From: Kaistella montana
GTDB taxonomy: Bacteria > Bacteroidota > Bacteroidia > Flavobacteriales > Weeksellaceae
Length of the DNA stretch: 64,000 bases
Assembly: GCF_024436175.1 (NCBI RefSeq)
Contig: NZ_JANFQP010000001.1
Span: 1,240,001 to 1,304,000 of the forward strand
Reading direction: 5' to 3'
Below are positions 18,078 through 27,271 of the stretch, piece by piece. The position numbers and the translations under genes were made by a program. How positions within the stretch are numbered: position 1 is the first letter of the stretch; the number at the start of each line of letters is the position of its first letter. A model generated the notes under the pieces. That model ran no database searches. It was not told the DNA's origin and saw only the letters and a list, made by a program, of their open reading frames with translations.

Positions 18078-18752
18078 ATGAAAAAACTATCAATCCTCGC
18101 ATTATCTGCATTTTTGTTTGCAGTATCTTGTAAAGAGTCTAAAACCGACAATGCATCAACTGCTACTGAACAAGCTGTAGCTGAACAACAAGGTGAAGCC
18201 TATACCGTAAACGCAGACAGCAGCTCTGTAAAATGGACAGGATACCACAAAGGAGGTCTTAACCCAAGATTCGGAACCATGAAAACTTCGGGAACTCTTT
18301 CTTTAGATGGTGACAACTTAACTTCAGGAAGTTTAAGCTCTGACGTTAACACCTTGGTAACCGACCCTGCATCTGTAGATCCTGCACAAAGCGAAGGAAA
18401 AACTTCTGCAGACTTAGATGGACACTTGAAAAGTGCTGACTTCTTTGACGCAGCAAAATACCCAACTGTGAAATTCGAAATCACTAAGATTGAAGATTTA
18501 GCTGCAGGAACTGAAAGCAAAACTGAAGGAGCTAACAAAACTGTAAGTGGTAACCTTACCATCAAAGACAAAACTGTAAACGTAACCTTCCCAGCAAAAG
18601 TAGCTGTAGCGAATGGAAAAGCAGAAGTTACTTCTAAATTCACCATCAACAGACAAGATTGGGGATTAGCGTACGGAGCAGAAGGAGATCCGAAAGACTG
18701 GATGATCTCTCAGGAAGTAGATTTAGAGCTTCATGTTGTTGCAACAAAATAA
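18078..18752 (+). CDS. YceI-family lipoprotein
   Basis: 224 residues from the ATG at 18078 (MKKLSILAL). An upstream in-frame start at 18021 would add 19 residues before the signal peptide and would run through the -7 box, so it is rejected. The signal peptide ends with the lipobox FAVSC (Cys18). The mature domain is a YceI lipocalin-like barrel (VKWTGYHKGG, GTLSLDGDNLTSG, FEITKIED, NLTIKDKTVNVTFPAKV), which in other members binds isoprenoid or amphiphilic lipids. Likely a periplasmic or surface lipid-binding lipoprotein. Terminated by a strong hairpin. Confidence 0.9.
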   Translation: MKKLSILALSAFLFAVSCKESKTDNASTATEQAVAEQQGEAYTVNADSSSVKWTGYHKGGLNPRFGTMKTSGTLSLDGDNLTSGSLSSDVNTLVTDPASVDPAQSEGKTSADLDGHLKSADFFDAAKYPTVKFEITKIEDLAAGTESKTEGANKTVSGNLTIKDKTVNVTFPAKVAVANGKAEVTSKFTINRQDWGLAYGAEGDPKDWMISQEVDLELHVVATK

Positions 18753-18771
18753 GTTGATAACGAAATAAATG

Positions 18772-18803
18772 AAAAAAGGCTGCATGTATTTGCAGCCTTT
18801 TTT
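18772..18803 (+). terminator. Rho-independent terminator after the YceI lipoprotein
   Basis: AAAAAAGGCTGCA / TGCAGCCTTTTTT with a six-base loop and T run. Confidence 0.85.
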
Positions 18804-18842
18804 TTGCACCCAAAAACTACCACGTCATACCATGGAGATGAA

Positions 18843-19025
18843 TCAACCGGTTTTTTGGAATAATTCTCTAATTTCTTCCGGTTTTAGACCCAAATAATCA
18901 GAGACCTCTTCTACGGTGACCTTCTGATGTTTGAGTTTGTGATTGATGTCTTTGATTTTTCTAATGATTCTTCTACAGTGGCCGAGGCTGTAGCGGGTAA
19001 CGACATGAACGTCCACGGCGTCCAT
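18843..19025 (-). CDS. Small putative helix-turn-helix protein
   Basis: 60 residues from the ATG complement 19023-19025; a GTG six codons upstream (19043) is an alternative. The protein is basic in its first half (YSLGHCRRIIRKIKDINHKLKH) and ends with VTVEEVSDYLGLKPEEIRELF, whose spacing looks like a helix-turn-helix of the excisionase/MerR kind. I do not recognise a named family. It borders a gene-poor, repeat-rich stretch, which may hint at a mobile past, but no recombinase is present. Confidence 0.6.
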   Translation of the reverse strand: MDAVDVHVVTRYSLGHCRRIIRKIKDINHKLKHQKVTVEEVSDYLGLKPEEIRELFQKTG

Positions 19026-19281
19026 AATTAACTTTTGTTTCACGATTAAAAATTTTTTTTTGCTTCATTTTGCTGAAGATTTTGTTTAACATTCATTTAA
19101 AAAAACTCATGTTACATCCCATGCTGCAAAAGGCTAAAAAAGTGTGGAAAAAGAGGAAGAATAACCTAAAGAATGGTGTTTTAGGTTTGTCATAATTGGA
19201 TTTTTTAAGTGTTTGATTCTTTTTATTACCGCAAGAATCTGGCGGAATCATCATCTATTCGTATTATAAAGTACCCGCATC

Positions 19282-19455
19282 ATGGTACCGAGACGATCTG
19301 AGTATGTATTATTTAAGCTACTGCAGAAGTATGCAGCAATGCTAAAGTATCACAAAGGATACGGTGCAGCGGTTGACTCACTCAACGTGCTAGTGTTGCG
19401 TTCATGTAATGTAGTAAATCTCCGAGGAAATTCTTCGCTTTTTCCGACACCTTAA
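19282..19455 (+). CDS. Possible 57-residue protein, unsupported by homology
   Basis: ATG to TAA frame of 57 residues with Leu/Tyr/Lys-rich N-terminal half (LFKLLQKYAAMLKYHKGYG) and no recognised domain. Surrounding DNA is more GC-rich than the neighbouring intergenic sequence, which is the only reason to list it. It has no clear promoter box. It may equally be a remnant. Confidence 0.2.
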   Translation: MVPRRSEYVLFKLLQKYAAMLKYHKGYGAAVDSLNVLVLRSCNVVNLRGNSSLFPTP

Positions 19456-19552
19456 TGAACGATTCGCAGAATATTCAAATAACATTCTTACTCACAAATA
19501 TAAAAATTAATCTTATTATTATCAACACTAGCCCTAAATAAAACATAATAAT

Positions 19553-19576
19553 GTAACAAAATGTTCGTTTTGTTAC
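19553..19576. repeat. 24-bp inverted repeat
   Basis: GTAACAAAA-tgttcg-TTTTGTTAC, a perfect nine-base stem. The arm plus TG recurs at about 19709 (GTAACAAAATG). It could be a protein-binding site for the gene at 19996 or a hairpin. Confidence 0.6.
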
Positions 19577-19623
19577 TTATTGCATTTTATTTACTATTAC
19601 AAAGGCTACCCTTTCTTTACCCT

Positions 19624-19664
19624 TTCCTTTGACATTCCTTTGACATTCCTTTGACATTCCTTTG
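19624..19664. repeat. 11-bp tandem repeat array
   Basis: Three perfect copies of TTCCTTTGACA followed by a partial copy TTCCTTTG. The period is close to one helical turn, as in iteron-like or cooperative protein-binding arrays. It lies about 330 bases upstream of the 249-residue gene. Confidence 0.75.
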
Positions 19665-19995
19665 CCCCTCTTATTCCAACTTAATAAAACGGGATTAAAA
19701 AAACATGGTGTAACAAAATGCACCTAGATGGAATTTTTCAATCAAAACAATATCAAAAGTTACAAGAAAAACCAAATGTAACATCCTGTTTGTGAGTGTA
19801 TTAAAACCATTCTATATTTGTCCTGTAAAACTAGTTGCAACGGAATTACACCGTGCTGAATGAGATTACACAAGGAAGAAGATGGCAGTTTTGAAAACCC
19901 GGTTCGAAACGGAAAATAAAAAACAACCACTGGCTCCAAAGTTATCCATTGTAGCACAAAAAGAAAAATTATTAATCTTTTAAAAAGTCAAAAAA

Positions 19996-20745
19996 ATGGC
20001 AAAAGAAACATCAATTTTAAAGTTAAAAGGCGTGCTCGATGGCATGAGCTTTTACAAGAATTCCGAAGGACACTATGTACGTGCAAAAGGCGGAATAGAG
20101 AGAGAACGCATCATGAACGATGCTAATTTTGCAAGAACCCGTGAAAACATGAACGAGTTCGGCAATATCAACGGAGCAGGCAAACTGATCCGCAACAGTG
20201 TGAGCGAATACCTAAAACGCGCAAAGGATATACGAGCCAGCAGCCGATTGGTAAGCGCTATCTCGAAAGTCAAAAACCTAGACAGTGTTTCACCACGTGG
20301 ACACCGAAAGTTTGCGATTGGATTTGCAACCCCCGAAGGACAGGCACAATTGCTGGGATTTGATTTCAACAAGTATGCTCCTTTGAGCCAAATTCTGAAT
20401 AAGGATTTTGTGTTGGACCCCACAGCAGGCAGCTTAACCATTGCGGATTTCAAGCCTAAAGAAAACCTGAGTGTTCCCGAATATGCAACCCATGTAAGTA
20501 TTGGTTTGGCTTGCGCAAGTCTAGATGCTGAGAATGACCATTCGCAAACGGTGTACGCTACTCCGAATCCTATGGTTATTAATGAAGAGGTACAAACCTT
20601 GACGGTGACTTTGGATTCACTTCCTACTGATCCGGGGATAAAAATGTTCTATGTATTCATCGCGTTTTACCAAATGATCAATGCGGAGTTGTATCCTTTG
20701 CGAAGCGACAAGATGAATGCGCTGAAGCTGGTGCATATTGTGTAG
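19996..20745 (+). CDS. Uncharacterised Bacteroidota protein, 249 residues
   Basis: Function unknown. The N terminus has the pattern SILKLKGVLDGMSFYKNSEGHYVRAKGG, then a conserved-looking Arg/Asn block (NDANFARTRENMNEFGN), which I recall from a family of similar-length proteins found in flavobacteria, often as paralogues. The rest looks like mostly beta structure. No signal peptide, membrane segment or catalytic motif is visible. It stands alone, flanked by 950 and 790 bases of repeat-rich DNA; an A-rich leader GTCAAAAAA precedes the ATG. The isolated setting suggests a late acquisition or a gene with long regulatory regions. Confidence 0.75.
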   Translation: MAKETSILKLKGVLDGMSFYKNSEGHYVRAKGGIERERIMNDANFARTRENMNEFGNINGAGKLIRNSVSEYLKRAKDIRASSRLVSAISKVKNLDSVSPRGHRKFAIGFATPEGQAQLLGFDFNKYAPLSQILNKDFVLDPTAGSLTIADFKPKENLSVPEYATHVSIGLACASLDAENDHSQTVYATPNPMVINEEVQTLTVTLDSLPTDPGIKMFYVFIAFYQMINAELYPLRSDKMNALKLVHIV

Positions 20746-20853
20746 ATTGGGGTTTATTTTATAGAAGGAGCGGGCTGAGAGGTCTGCTTCTTTTTTTTAG
20801 AGGAAAGAGGAAAGATTGGAATTTGAAAATGGGGACGGCGCATTATGGGATAG

Positions 20854-20896
20854 GCTTTAGGCAATACGCTTTAGGCAATAGGCTTAGACAATACGC
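20854..20896. repeat. 14-bp tandem repeat
   Basis: Units GCTTTAGGCAATAC, GCTTTAGGCAATAG and a diverged GCTTAGACAATACGC in a row. Confidence 0.7.
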
Positions 20897-21033
20897 AATT
20901 TGAAAGAGGTGGTTTCTGGAAGTTTTAGAGAAAAGAGGAAAGAAAAATGAGGAAAGATTTAAATTGGATTGGATGATTTGTCTTTTTGGGTTAAAAATTT
21001 TTAGATTTCAGATAATATGGATATATTTGAGTG

Positions 21034-21114
21034 ATGCGCTACTTGGTGGCGTTTGTAGTAAATAGAAACGAACTAGAAAAAGACTTTGCCTTGAGAGGCA
21101 TTAAAAAAAGATGA
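21034..21114 (+). CDS. Possible 26-residue peptide behind a -7 box
   Basis: The frame reads MRYLVAFVVNRNELEKDFAL then RGIKKR and stops at TGA. A TATATTTG box at 21022-21029 ends four bases before the ATG, the same spacing as at queD and DUF4290-murA. No homologue is known to me and no good -33 element is visible, so this may be chance or a remnant. Confidence 0.25.
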   Translation: MRYLVAFVVNRNELEKDFALRGIKKR

Positions 21115-21241
21115 GCTTGCGTAACGCTATGGCGCAAGGAGGATTTTTATTGGGGTATGTTATTTGGGCGCAAAGGTGCTTCGCTTAGCTAAGGGATGGT
21201 GGTAAATCTGCAGAATTTGTGAGAATATTAATAGTTTCTTG

Positions 21242-21277
21242 CGGATTGGTCGGATTGGGCGGATTGGGCTGATTGAG
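21242..21277. repeat. 9-bp tandem repeat
   Basis: CGGATTGGT, CGGATTGGG, CGGATTGGG, CTGATTGAG in succession. Confidence 0.7.
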
Positions 21278-21533
21278 GGGATTTAAATGTTAAATTTTCA
21301 CTTGACCATTAAGGTATTAAGAGGAGTAATAAGCTAGAATGTGCCGACTACAATCAAACAAAAACAAAACACCACCGTTTCCCATGAATAAGAACTTATT
21401 GTAGCGATTTTTTTATTTTATAAAAATAGCATGAAATGTATTTCCAAATTCTTAATTTTACGGAAACATTTAGGCTTTCAATTTTTTTGTTTCCTGATGT
21501 TTACAACTATTAATGACATTTACTTTAATTGCT

Positions 21534-22769
21534 ATGAAACAACGACTTGGATTTCTACTTTTGCTTTTGTTTTCACTATCTTTCTATGGACAGCAAAACC
21601 AGAGTGCTGATGAATTGTTCCAAGAAGCACGAACCGCTGCATTTGATAAGAAAGACTACCCCACCTCTATCGCCCTTGCTAAACAAGCTTTAGAAAAATC
21701 GCCTAATTATACCGATATTGCTGTGTTTTTAGGAAGATTATACACTTGGAATGGAGATGAGGCTGCAGCCCGAAACGTATTTACAGAACTTTTTCAGAAA
21801 GATGTTCAGGACGAAGATTTCTTCCTTGCCTATGCTTCGCTGGAATATTGGAATGACCAGAATGACAAAGCTGTGGAAATTTTAGATAAGGGCCTCCTAT
21901 CTCATCCTCAGTCCGAAGAATTATGGACGCTAAAAGCAAGAGCTCTTTCCTCTTCTAAGAAGTACTCTGAAGCTGAAAAATCGGTAGAAACTTTGCTGGC
22001 TATTAATCCGCAAAACACTGAAGGCCGGGAACTCGCCACTAAAATCAATGACTTGAGTGCGAAGAATGCCGTGGGTATTACCTATAATTTCTCCCACTTT
22101 GATCAACAATTTGATGATGACTGGCATATAGTGGGAATCAGTTATAAAAGGGTCACTCCCATAGGCTCGGTAATCCTAAAAGGGAATTATGCCAATAAAT
22201 TTGCCACCAGTGGAACTCAGTTTGAAATCGAAGCCTACCCAAGACTCTCTAAAACCTTCTATCTGTACGTTGGCGCAGGTTATTCCGGTGATGTAGGCAT
22301 TTTCCCGAAATACAGAACGGGTGTTTCCCTGAACGCAAACCTCCCTAAAAGCTTTGAGGCAGAAATTGGGTATCGACAGCTTTATTTTAGCGAAAACCTT
22401 TGGATGTATACCGCATCTGTAGGAAAATATTACAAAAACTTCTGGTTCAATCTCCGTACTTATATCACTCCGGATCGCGAAAACATTTCTCATTCCTATA
22501 CGGGAACGGTAAGGTATTACCTAAAAGGAGCTCAGGATTATATTGCCTTCCAAGCCGGAACAGGAATTAGTCCGGAAGAAAACCGAAACAATCTTTTAGA
22601 TACTACCACCTATAAACTAAAGACTTATAAGGTTGGTGCCGAGTATAACTTTTCGGTGAAAAAGACCAACCTTTTTTCTGTTTCTGCGATGTATTTCAAC
22701 CAAGAGTTTCGCCCGAATGTAAAAGGCAACCAATTTGATATCACCTTGGGATACACTAGAAAATTCTAA
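21534..22769 (+). CDS. YaiO-family outer-membrane beta-barrel protein with TPR region
   Basis: 411 residues from the ATG at 21534, which begins a clear signal peptide (MKQRLGFLLLLLFSLSFYG, then QQNQS). Residues about 25-170 form tetratricopeptide-like helices (SIALAKQALEKSPNYTDIAVFLGRLYTWNGDEAAARNVF; LEYWNDQNDKAVEILDKGL). The rest, about 175-411, is alternating amphipathic strands ending in Phe (GYTRKF), as in outer-membrane barrels. TPR plus barrel is the plan of exopolysaccharide export proteins such as PgaA. The convergent gene 14 bases away is a processive glycosyltransferase fusion, which also mirrors the yaiO/yaiP pairing in E. coli. I infer export of its polysaccharide. An in-frame start at 21513 is less likely. 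Confidence 0.85.
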   Translation: MKQRLGFLLLLLFSLSFYGQQNQSADELFQEARTAAFDKKDYPTSIALAKQALEKSPNYTDIAVFLGRLYTWNGDEAAARNVFTELFQKDVQDEDFFLAYASLEYWNDQNDKAVEILDKGLLSHPQSEELWTLKARALSSSKKYSEAEKSVETLLAINPQNTEGRELATKINDLSAKNAVGITYNFSHFDQQFDDDWHIVGISYKRVTPIGSVILKGNYANKFATSGTQFEIEAYPRLSKTFYLYVGAGYSGDVGIFPKYRTGVSLNANLPKSFEAEIGYRQLYFSENLWMYTASVGKYYKNFWFNLRTYITPDRENISHSYTGTVRYYLKGAQDYIAFQAGTGISPEENRNNLLDTTTYKLKTYKVGAEYNFSVKKTNLFSVSAMYFNQEFRPNVKGNQFDITLGYTRKF

Positions 22770-22783
22770 GCCTTAACAGGTTC

Positions 22784-25700
22784 TTATTTTTTATTCCTAT
22801 AATTGACCATCACTGAATCGGGCATTATTTTACCGGAGGAATAAAATTGGGCATTCATTTTTTTAAAGTTAGCGAACTGATTATTTATTTTGGTGAATTC
22901 AGACTGATTATCTACCGCGGATTCTTTCATGTCATTAAGTTTCATCAGCATCTCGCTTTCAAGATGATAAGACCCATAATGATAATCAATAAGCTCACTT
23001 TTACTTCTCATCATAGGATAACCATGAGCCTGCAAATCCAAATCTGATTGCAACCCCTTTCCTACCCAAGTAACCGTGGATGGAGTGATGAGCTTATAAT
23101 TGTTCTTATAATACGCAACAAGAGACGGTGCCACATCAAAATGACTCACTACTTTTTTGAAAGACTTCGCTCCTTTCAGCAGGGGCGAATAGATCACCAA
23201 AGGTACATGGTATCGGTCTATTTTAGATTGCATCGTAATTTCAGGCATACTGTGATCACCAGTAATCACAAAAATAGTATTGGCGAAATCCGGTCGCTTA
23301 CGGTAATTATCAAAAAAATGTTTTAGAGCATCGTCTGCATTCAACACAGACACCAGTTGTTTCTTGTGCATTGCTGCCCATTTTTGTTGCTCGGGAGAAA
23401 GCCCCCCCGACTTTAATCTATGTGCAAATAATTTTTCGTAATAAGTACTATTATTAATTAAGAACGGATTGTGGGTAGATAAAGTTAATATAATATTGAA
23501 ATAAGGACCTGCCTGAGGTTGCTGCACTTGAAGCATTTTCGAAAATACTGCTTGATCTTCATATCCCCAACTCTCTCCGCCATGGCTTGCCGGCAATTTT
23601 TTGTATGGAGCATCATAGGAAGACTGATCAACAATGTGACTTACTCCTGAAAAATCTAAAAACTTTCTAGTTTGGTCAAAATCAGCATTTCCTCCATAAA
23701 AGAATCCGGTATCAAAGCCATTTTTTTTCAGAATATTATACAGGTTGAAGTGAGCGGGTATTTTCTCCATCTCCATAAACCCATTCCTTCCATATGGCAG
23801 TGATCCGGTAATTGTAGGCAGAACAGAGAATGTTCTACCAGAAGAACTCAAACTATTTTCCCAATAAAGACTTTTTGATGCTAATGAATCAAGGAAAGGC
23901 GTGAAGTTTCCGATATATCCGTTCGGTGAACTGTAAGCATGTCCCATTCCTTCCAGCACAACGAAAACCAAGTTTGGTGTTTTTTGAGAATGGTTCATAT
24001 AAGATCCTAAAAAATCTCGGGTTTTTTCTTTTCTCCAGAAAGGATAGTTTGGATTTATCGCATCGGGATCCATTTCTATTTCCTCTTTCGCATTCAATAA
24101 ACGAGCTATTCCAGGATATTTACTTATCATATTATCAATATTAGAATCGAAAAAATAGGCCCATTTGCTTTTTGCAGCTGTTTGTTCAAATTCATTTTTG
24201 AACTTCACTTGAATGCCATTTGATGGGATAAAAAAGGCCAATATGCTAATTGCCAACATGATCACCCCAACATACCATGACTTGAAAGTAGATTTGAAAG
24301 CCAGCCACAAAGGAATAATCGCTGCCGCAACCAAAATCACTGTTAATACTATGTTTTTGACATTGAGGATGCCACTAGCCTGCAGAATCTGCTTCATTTC
24401 TGCTTTGCTATAGTAGAGAAAATCCGCTCCCAATAAATTTTTGGATTCCGAGAAATAGAAGAAAAGGAAATATTGACTGATAATAACCACTGCCCCGATA
24501 AGAATGGTCAACGTTTTTGCCCAACTCTCTTTTATAAAAGATAATAACAAATAAAGCATCCCCATACCGGAAACAAATTTGAAAACAAAGAGCAGGTTTT
24601 CAAAGAAAAGATTCTCTGCTATAGCCCTGTAATTATCGTCATTAAAGTTGTAACGGTACCATCCCCATTCGGCAGAAACACCTATTAAAAAAAGTACTGA
24701 AAATACAGGTGCGAATACCCCCCAGTTTCTGAGGGCCACTTTAAGAATTTTCCAAATACGATCTTTTAGTGGTAGATTTTTATCTGCCTGATTAAAACCT
24801 TGCCTGGTCATTTCGCCCCAATGATGCGTTTTCCTAAAATAATCAAAGAACCCCCTGACTCCTGACCAAACGACGATAGGATGGAAATAAAAAGGCTCTA
24901 AAAAAGCAGAACTGATTAGTCCTGTGAAATCTTTTCTTTTGTTATATACCTGATGGCTCACCAAATCTACAAGCACTGCATAAATAGAAAATAAAATTCC
25001 TGTGCAAATGACTAATGCAAAAAGTGCCCAAAAGAAAGGCCAGCTGATAATCCCCAATATTAAGAATATAACAAAAACAACATACCCAAAAAACTCTATT
25101 AAAGGACCAAGGAACTCAAAAAAGAACCAATAAGGCAGACTCACCATTCCGAGTTTGCCATAATTAGGGTTGAACATGAGCTTACGATGCTTCCACAGTG
25201 TTTCCATGGTTCCCCGCATCCATCTATTTCGTTGTTTTTTGAGAACATCTTTGGTTTCTGGTGCTTCGGTCCAACATAAAGGGTCAGGAATTGTTATTAC
25301 TTCATACGGCTCCTTCAGCTCTTCCATATACTTGCGCATTCTTACCACAAGTTCCATATCTTCACCCACCGTATTGCGATCATATCCGCCACACGCAAGC
25401 ACAATCTTCCGATCGAAAACCCCGAAAGCACCTGAGATAAGAATTAATCCAGAAGCCCGGGACCAAGCCATACGTCCAAGGACGAAAGCCCGGATATACT
25501 CCAAGGCTTGGCTTCGTCCCAATAAGGTTTTGGGGATATTAATATCTACTATTTTACCATCTATAATCTTACAATTATTGGCAAGTCTGATAATCCCTCC
25601 ACATGCGATGACCTTTTTATTTGTTTGTTCCAAAAATGGTTTAGCAAGTTTCAGGATAGAATCTTGTTCTAATATACAATCTACATCTATACATACCAAA

Positions 25701-26203
25701 TAATCACCGGAAGAAATATTCACCCCTACATTTAATGCGTCTGCTTTGCCTCCGTTTTCTTTGTCTACCACAATAAGTTTGCTGAAAGCTGGATTTTTGC
25801 TTTTGTAAATCCCTTTGATTTGATTGGTTTCAATGTCTCCTTGGACAAAAAAATCGGTGGATTCCAATTCATAAGCATTAATCAATTTCTGCATCGAATC
25901 GTCTTTACTACCATCATTCACAATGATAATTTCTAAATTATGATAATAAAGTGAGAGTAGAGACCTTACATTTTCCACAACAGTAATCCCTTCGTTATAT
26001 GCTGGGGCAATAAGACTAAATGTTGAAGCATTGGGATCACCAGCAATAATGCTATAATCGGTAAAAGTATTTTGCCTTTTATAGAGAATCACGGCACCAA
26101 GTGCGTAAACAGCAATCCATCCGTAAACGAATACAACTGCGGCACCGTAAATTAGGAAAATCCAAATAACGAGTTCGTAAATAAAATGAGAAAATGTTAT
26201 CAT
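22784..26203 (-). CDS. Fusion of processive GT2 glycosyltransferase and LTA-synthase/sulfatase-like domain
   Basis: 1139-residue inner-membrane protein. N-terminal membrane segments (7-45) precede a GT2 catalytic domain with PAYNEG (about 68), NDGS, DVDC (about 172, DxD motif), GED and QRNRW (about 323-327, the QxxRW motif of processive synthases such as PgaC, cellulose and hyaluronan synthases). Further membrane helices follow (360-440, 500-700), then a periplasmic alkaline-phosphatase-superfamily domain (about 735-1075) resembling LtaS: VVLEGMGH (metal Glu near 749), SSSGRTFSVLPT (nucleophile Thr near 785), HGGESWGYED and TGDHSMPE (near 980). It would make a polysaccharide and add phosphoglycerol, phosphoethanolamine or another group, or trim it. 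The gene overlaps the HEAT-repeat gene by four bases, last of a four-gene operon. Confidence 0.88.
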   Translation of the reverse strand: MITFSHFIYELVIWIFLIYGAAVVFVYGWIAVYALGAVILYKRQNTFTDYSIIAGDPNASTFSLIAPAYNEGITVVENVRSLLSLYYHNLEIIIVNDGSKDDSMQKLINAYELESTDFFVQGDIETNQIKGIYKSKNPAFSKLIVVDKENGGKADALNVGVNISSGDYLVCIDVDCILEQDSILKLAKPFLEQTNKKVIACGGIIRLANNCKIIDGKIVDINIPKTLLGRSQALEYIRAFVLGRMAWSRASGLILISGAFGVFDRKIVLACGGYDRNTVGEDMELVVRMRKYMEELKEPYEVITIPDPLCWTEAPETKDVLKKQRNRWMRGTMETLWKHRKLMFNPNYGKLGMVSLPYWFFFEFLGPLIEFFGYVVFVIFLILGIISWPFFWALFALVICTGILFSIYAVLVDLVSHQVYNKRKDFTGLISSAFLEPFYFHPIVVWSGVRGFFDYFRKTHHWGEMTRQGFNQADKNLPLKDRIWKILKVALRNWGVFAPVFSVLFLIGVSAEWGWYRYNFNDDNYRAIAENLFFENLLFVFKFVSGMGMLYLLLSFIKESWAKTLTILIGAVVIISQYFLFFYFSESKNLLGADFLYYSKAEMKQILQASGILNVKNIVLTVILVAAAIIPLWLAFKSTFKSWYVGVIMLAISILAFFIPSNGIQVKFKNEFEQTAAKSKWAYFFDSNIDNMISKYPGIARLLNAKEEIEMDPDAINPNYPFWRKEKTRDFLGSYMNHSQKTPNLVFVVLEGMGHAYSSPNGYIGNFTPFLDSLASKSLYWENSLSSSGRTFSVLPTITGSLPYGRNGFMEMEKIPAHFNLYNILKKNGFDTGFFYGGNADFDQTRKFLDFSGVSHIVDQSSYDAPYKKLPASHGGESWGYEDQAVFSKMLQVQQPQAGPYFNIILTLSTHNPFLINNSTYYEKLFAHRLKSGGLSPEQQKWAAMHKKQLVSVLNADDALKHFFDNYRKRPDFANTIFVITGDHSMPEITMQSKIDRYHVPLVIYSPLLKGAKSFKKVVSHFDVAPSLVAYYKNNYKLITPSTVTWVGKGLQSDLDLQAHGYPMMRSKSELIDYHYGSYHLESEMLMKLNDMKESAVDNQSEFTKINNQFANFKKMNAQFYSSGKIMPDSVMVNYRNKK

Positions 26204-27267
26204 ATTTTTTTCTGGAGTGCGTGTTTAATGATATGAATTAATTCTTCGGAAGCAGTAGGATCTTGGATAAACAAATTTAAATACTCCTGATGTCCTAATG
26301 CAAAAAGTGCTTCGGCAGCATGAATTCTGATGCCCGTATTGGGATGCTCCAGCAGTTGTGTTTTTAGAAAACCGACTGAGCCCTGATCGTTGGAAACCTC
26401 CATTTTTTTCAAAATTTCGTACTGCGCTTCCAAAGGTTGATCGGGGAAAACCTCGGCAAGAGCAGAAATTGTTTTTTCATTCTCTAATGACAATAGTGTT
26501 CTCACCGCATTTACTCTCACCTCAACATCTGAATGTTGCAATAGATCCCATACTGCAGGATAAAAGGACAGCATTTGGAATTTCCTCAGTAAACTAAGGG
26601 CAAAAATAACGACTGAGTTATTGGAACTCTGTAACCAATTATTAATCTCTACTTGATCCTCTTCAGGAATGCTAGTGAGCGAAATAAGTAAGCGAAGCTG
26701 TTGCCAATCAGAAATATCATGAGAGATATTATTAAGAAAGCTTAGCCCTTTGAATCCCTTGAAAGCTAACATTGCATATTGAGATTCTTGATAAACCATA
26801 GTAGATGGATGTTTTAGAAACGACTCTATTTTCGGAAGAGCAGCATCCACTTTCATCGCCGTCAGTTCCTGGATACCACCTGCTATGAGATGCGGTTTTT
26901 TCTGACTGAGTTTGCTGTAGGCTTCTTTGCTAAGGTTATAAGTTTCAAACAAATCCTTGATTTCTTCTTGTGCAATACCCGAAAACTTTTTTTCAGTACT
27001 TACCAATTTTTCTAGGAAAAGCTCTCTGAATGCAGATCCATGAGAAACCTTCAAGAACTCCTCACTATCAGTTTCCTCCTCTTTACCATATACGATGGCT
27101 TCAGATACTTTCTCATCTATTAATCGAGACCATTCGGAGAGATTTTTCAGTGATCTGTATTGGCTAAAACTATAAATGAGCACTGCGATAATCAGTATGA
27201 TAACTATAACCAGCAATACAACAAAAGCGATGAAAAGTTCGTGAATCGTAATATTAAAAATTACCAT
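26200..27267 (-). CDS. Membrane-anchored HEAT-repeat protein
   Basis: 355 residues. One N-terminal transmembrane helix (about residues 10-32, LFIAFVVLLVIVIILIIAVLIY) is followed by a cytoplasmic helical region with HEAT-like repeats: KIESFLKHPSTMVYQESQYAML, VWDLLQHSDVEVRVNAVRTLLSL and LKTQLLEHPNTGIRIHAAEALFAL blocks spaced by about 35-45 residues. HEAT repeats bind proteins, so a scaffold between the response regulator and the glycosyltransferase is a reasonable guess. It lies between those two genes (four-base gap, four-base overlap). Confidence 0.82.
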   Translation of the reverse strand: MVIFNITIHELFIAFVVLLVIVIILIIAVLIYSFSQYRSLKNLSEWSRLIDEKVSEAIVYGKEEETDSEEFLKVSHGSAFRELFLEKLVSTEKKFSGIAQEEIKDLFETYNLSKEAYSKLSQKKPHLIAGGIQELTAMKVDAALPKIESFLKHPSTMVYQESQYAMLAFKGFKGLSFLNNISHDISDWQQLRLLISLTSIPEEDQVEINNWLQSSNNSVVIFALSLLRKFQMLSFYPAVWDLLQHSDVEVRVNAVRTLLSLENEKTISALAEVFPDQPLEAQYEILKKMEVSNDQGSVGFLKTQLLEHPNTGIRIHAAEALFALGHQEYLNLFIQDPTASEELIHIIKHALQKKI

Positions 27268-27271
27268 TGTT

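Larger units (their letters stand above)
19044..19995. other. Long gene-poor region with direct and inverted repeats
   Basis: 952 bases without a convincing gene. It holds a 57-codon reading frame at 19282-19455 (starts MVPRRSEYVLFKLLQ), a 24-bp inverted repeat, an 11-bp tandem repeat array, and a second GTAACAAAATG copy near 19709. Base composition in 19230-19450 is richer in G+C than the flanks. No tRNA or known RNA family was recognised. Confidence 0.6.
20746..21533. other. Repeat-rich intergenic region
   Basis: 788 bases with several degenerate repeats: purine-rich AGAGGAAAGA units (20800-20960), a 14-bp tandem repeat (20854-20896), a hairpin CTTGCG / CGCAAG at 21116-21138 and a 9-bp tandem repeat (21242-21277). 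One short leaderless-looking frame is at 21034-21114. Nothing else recognisable. Confidence 0.6.

Noticed and set aside
18843-21533. Genomic island or mobile element
   Set aside because: No integrase, transposase, terminal inverted repeats or target duplication seen; only repeats and low gene density support it.
25170-25703. Long plus-strand frame inside the glycosyltransferase fusion gene (177 codons)
   Set aside because: It is the antisense shadow of a strongly conserved GT2 region and has no features of its own.
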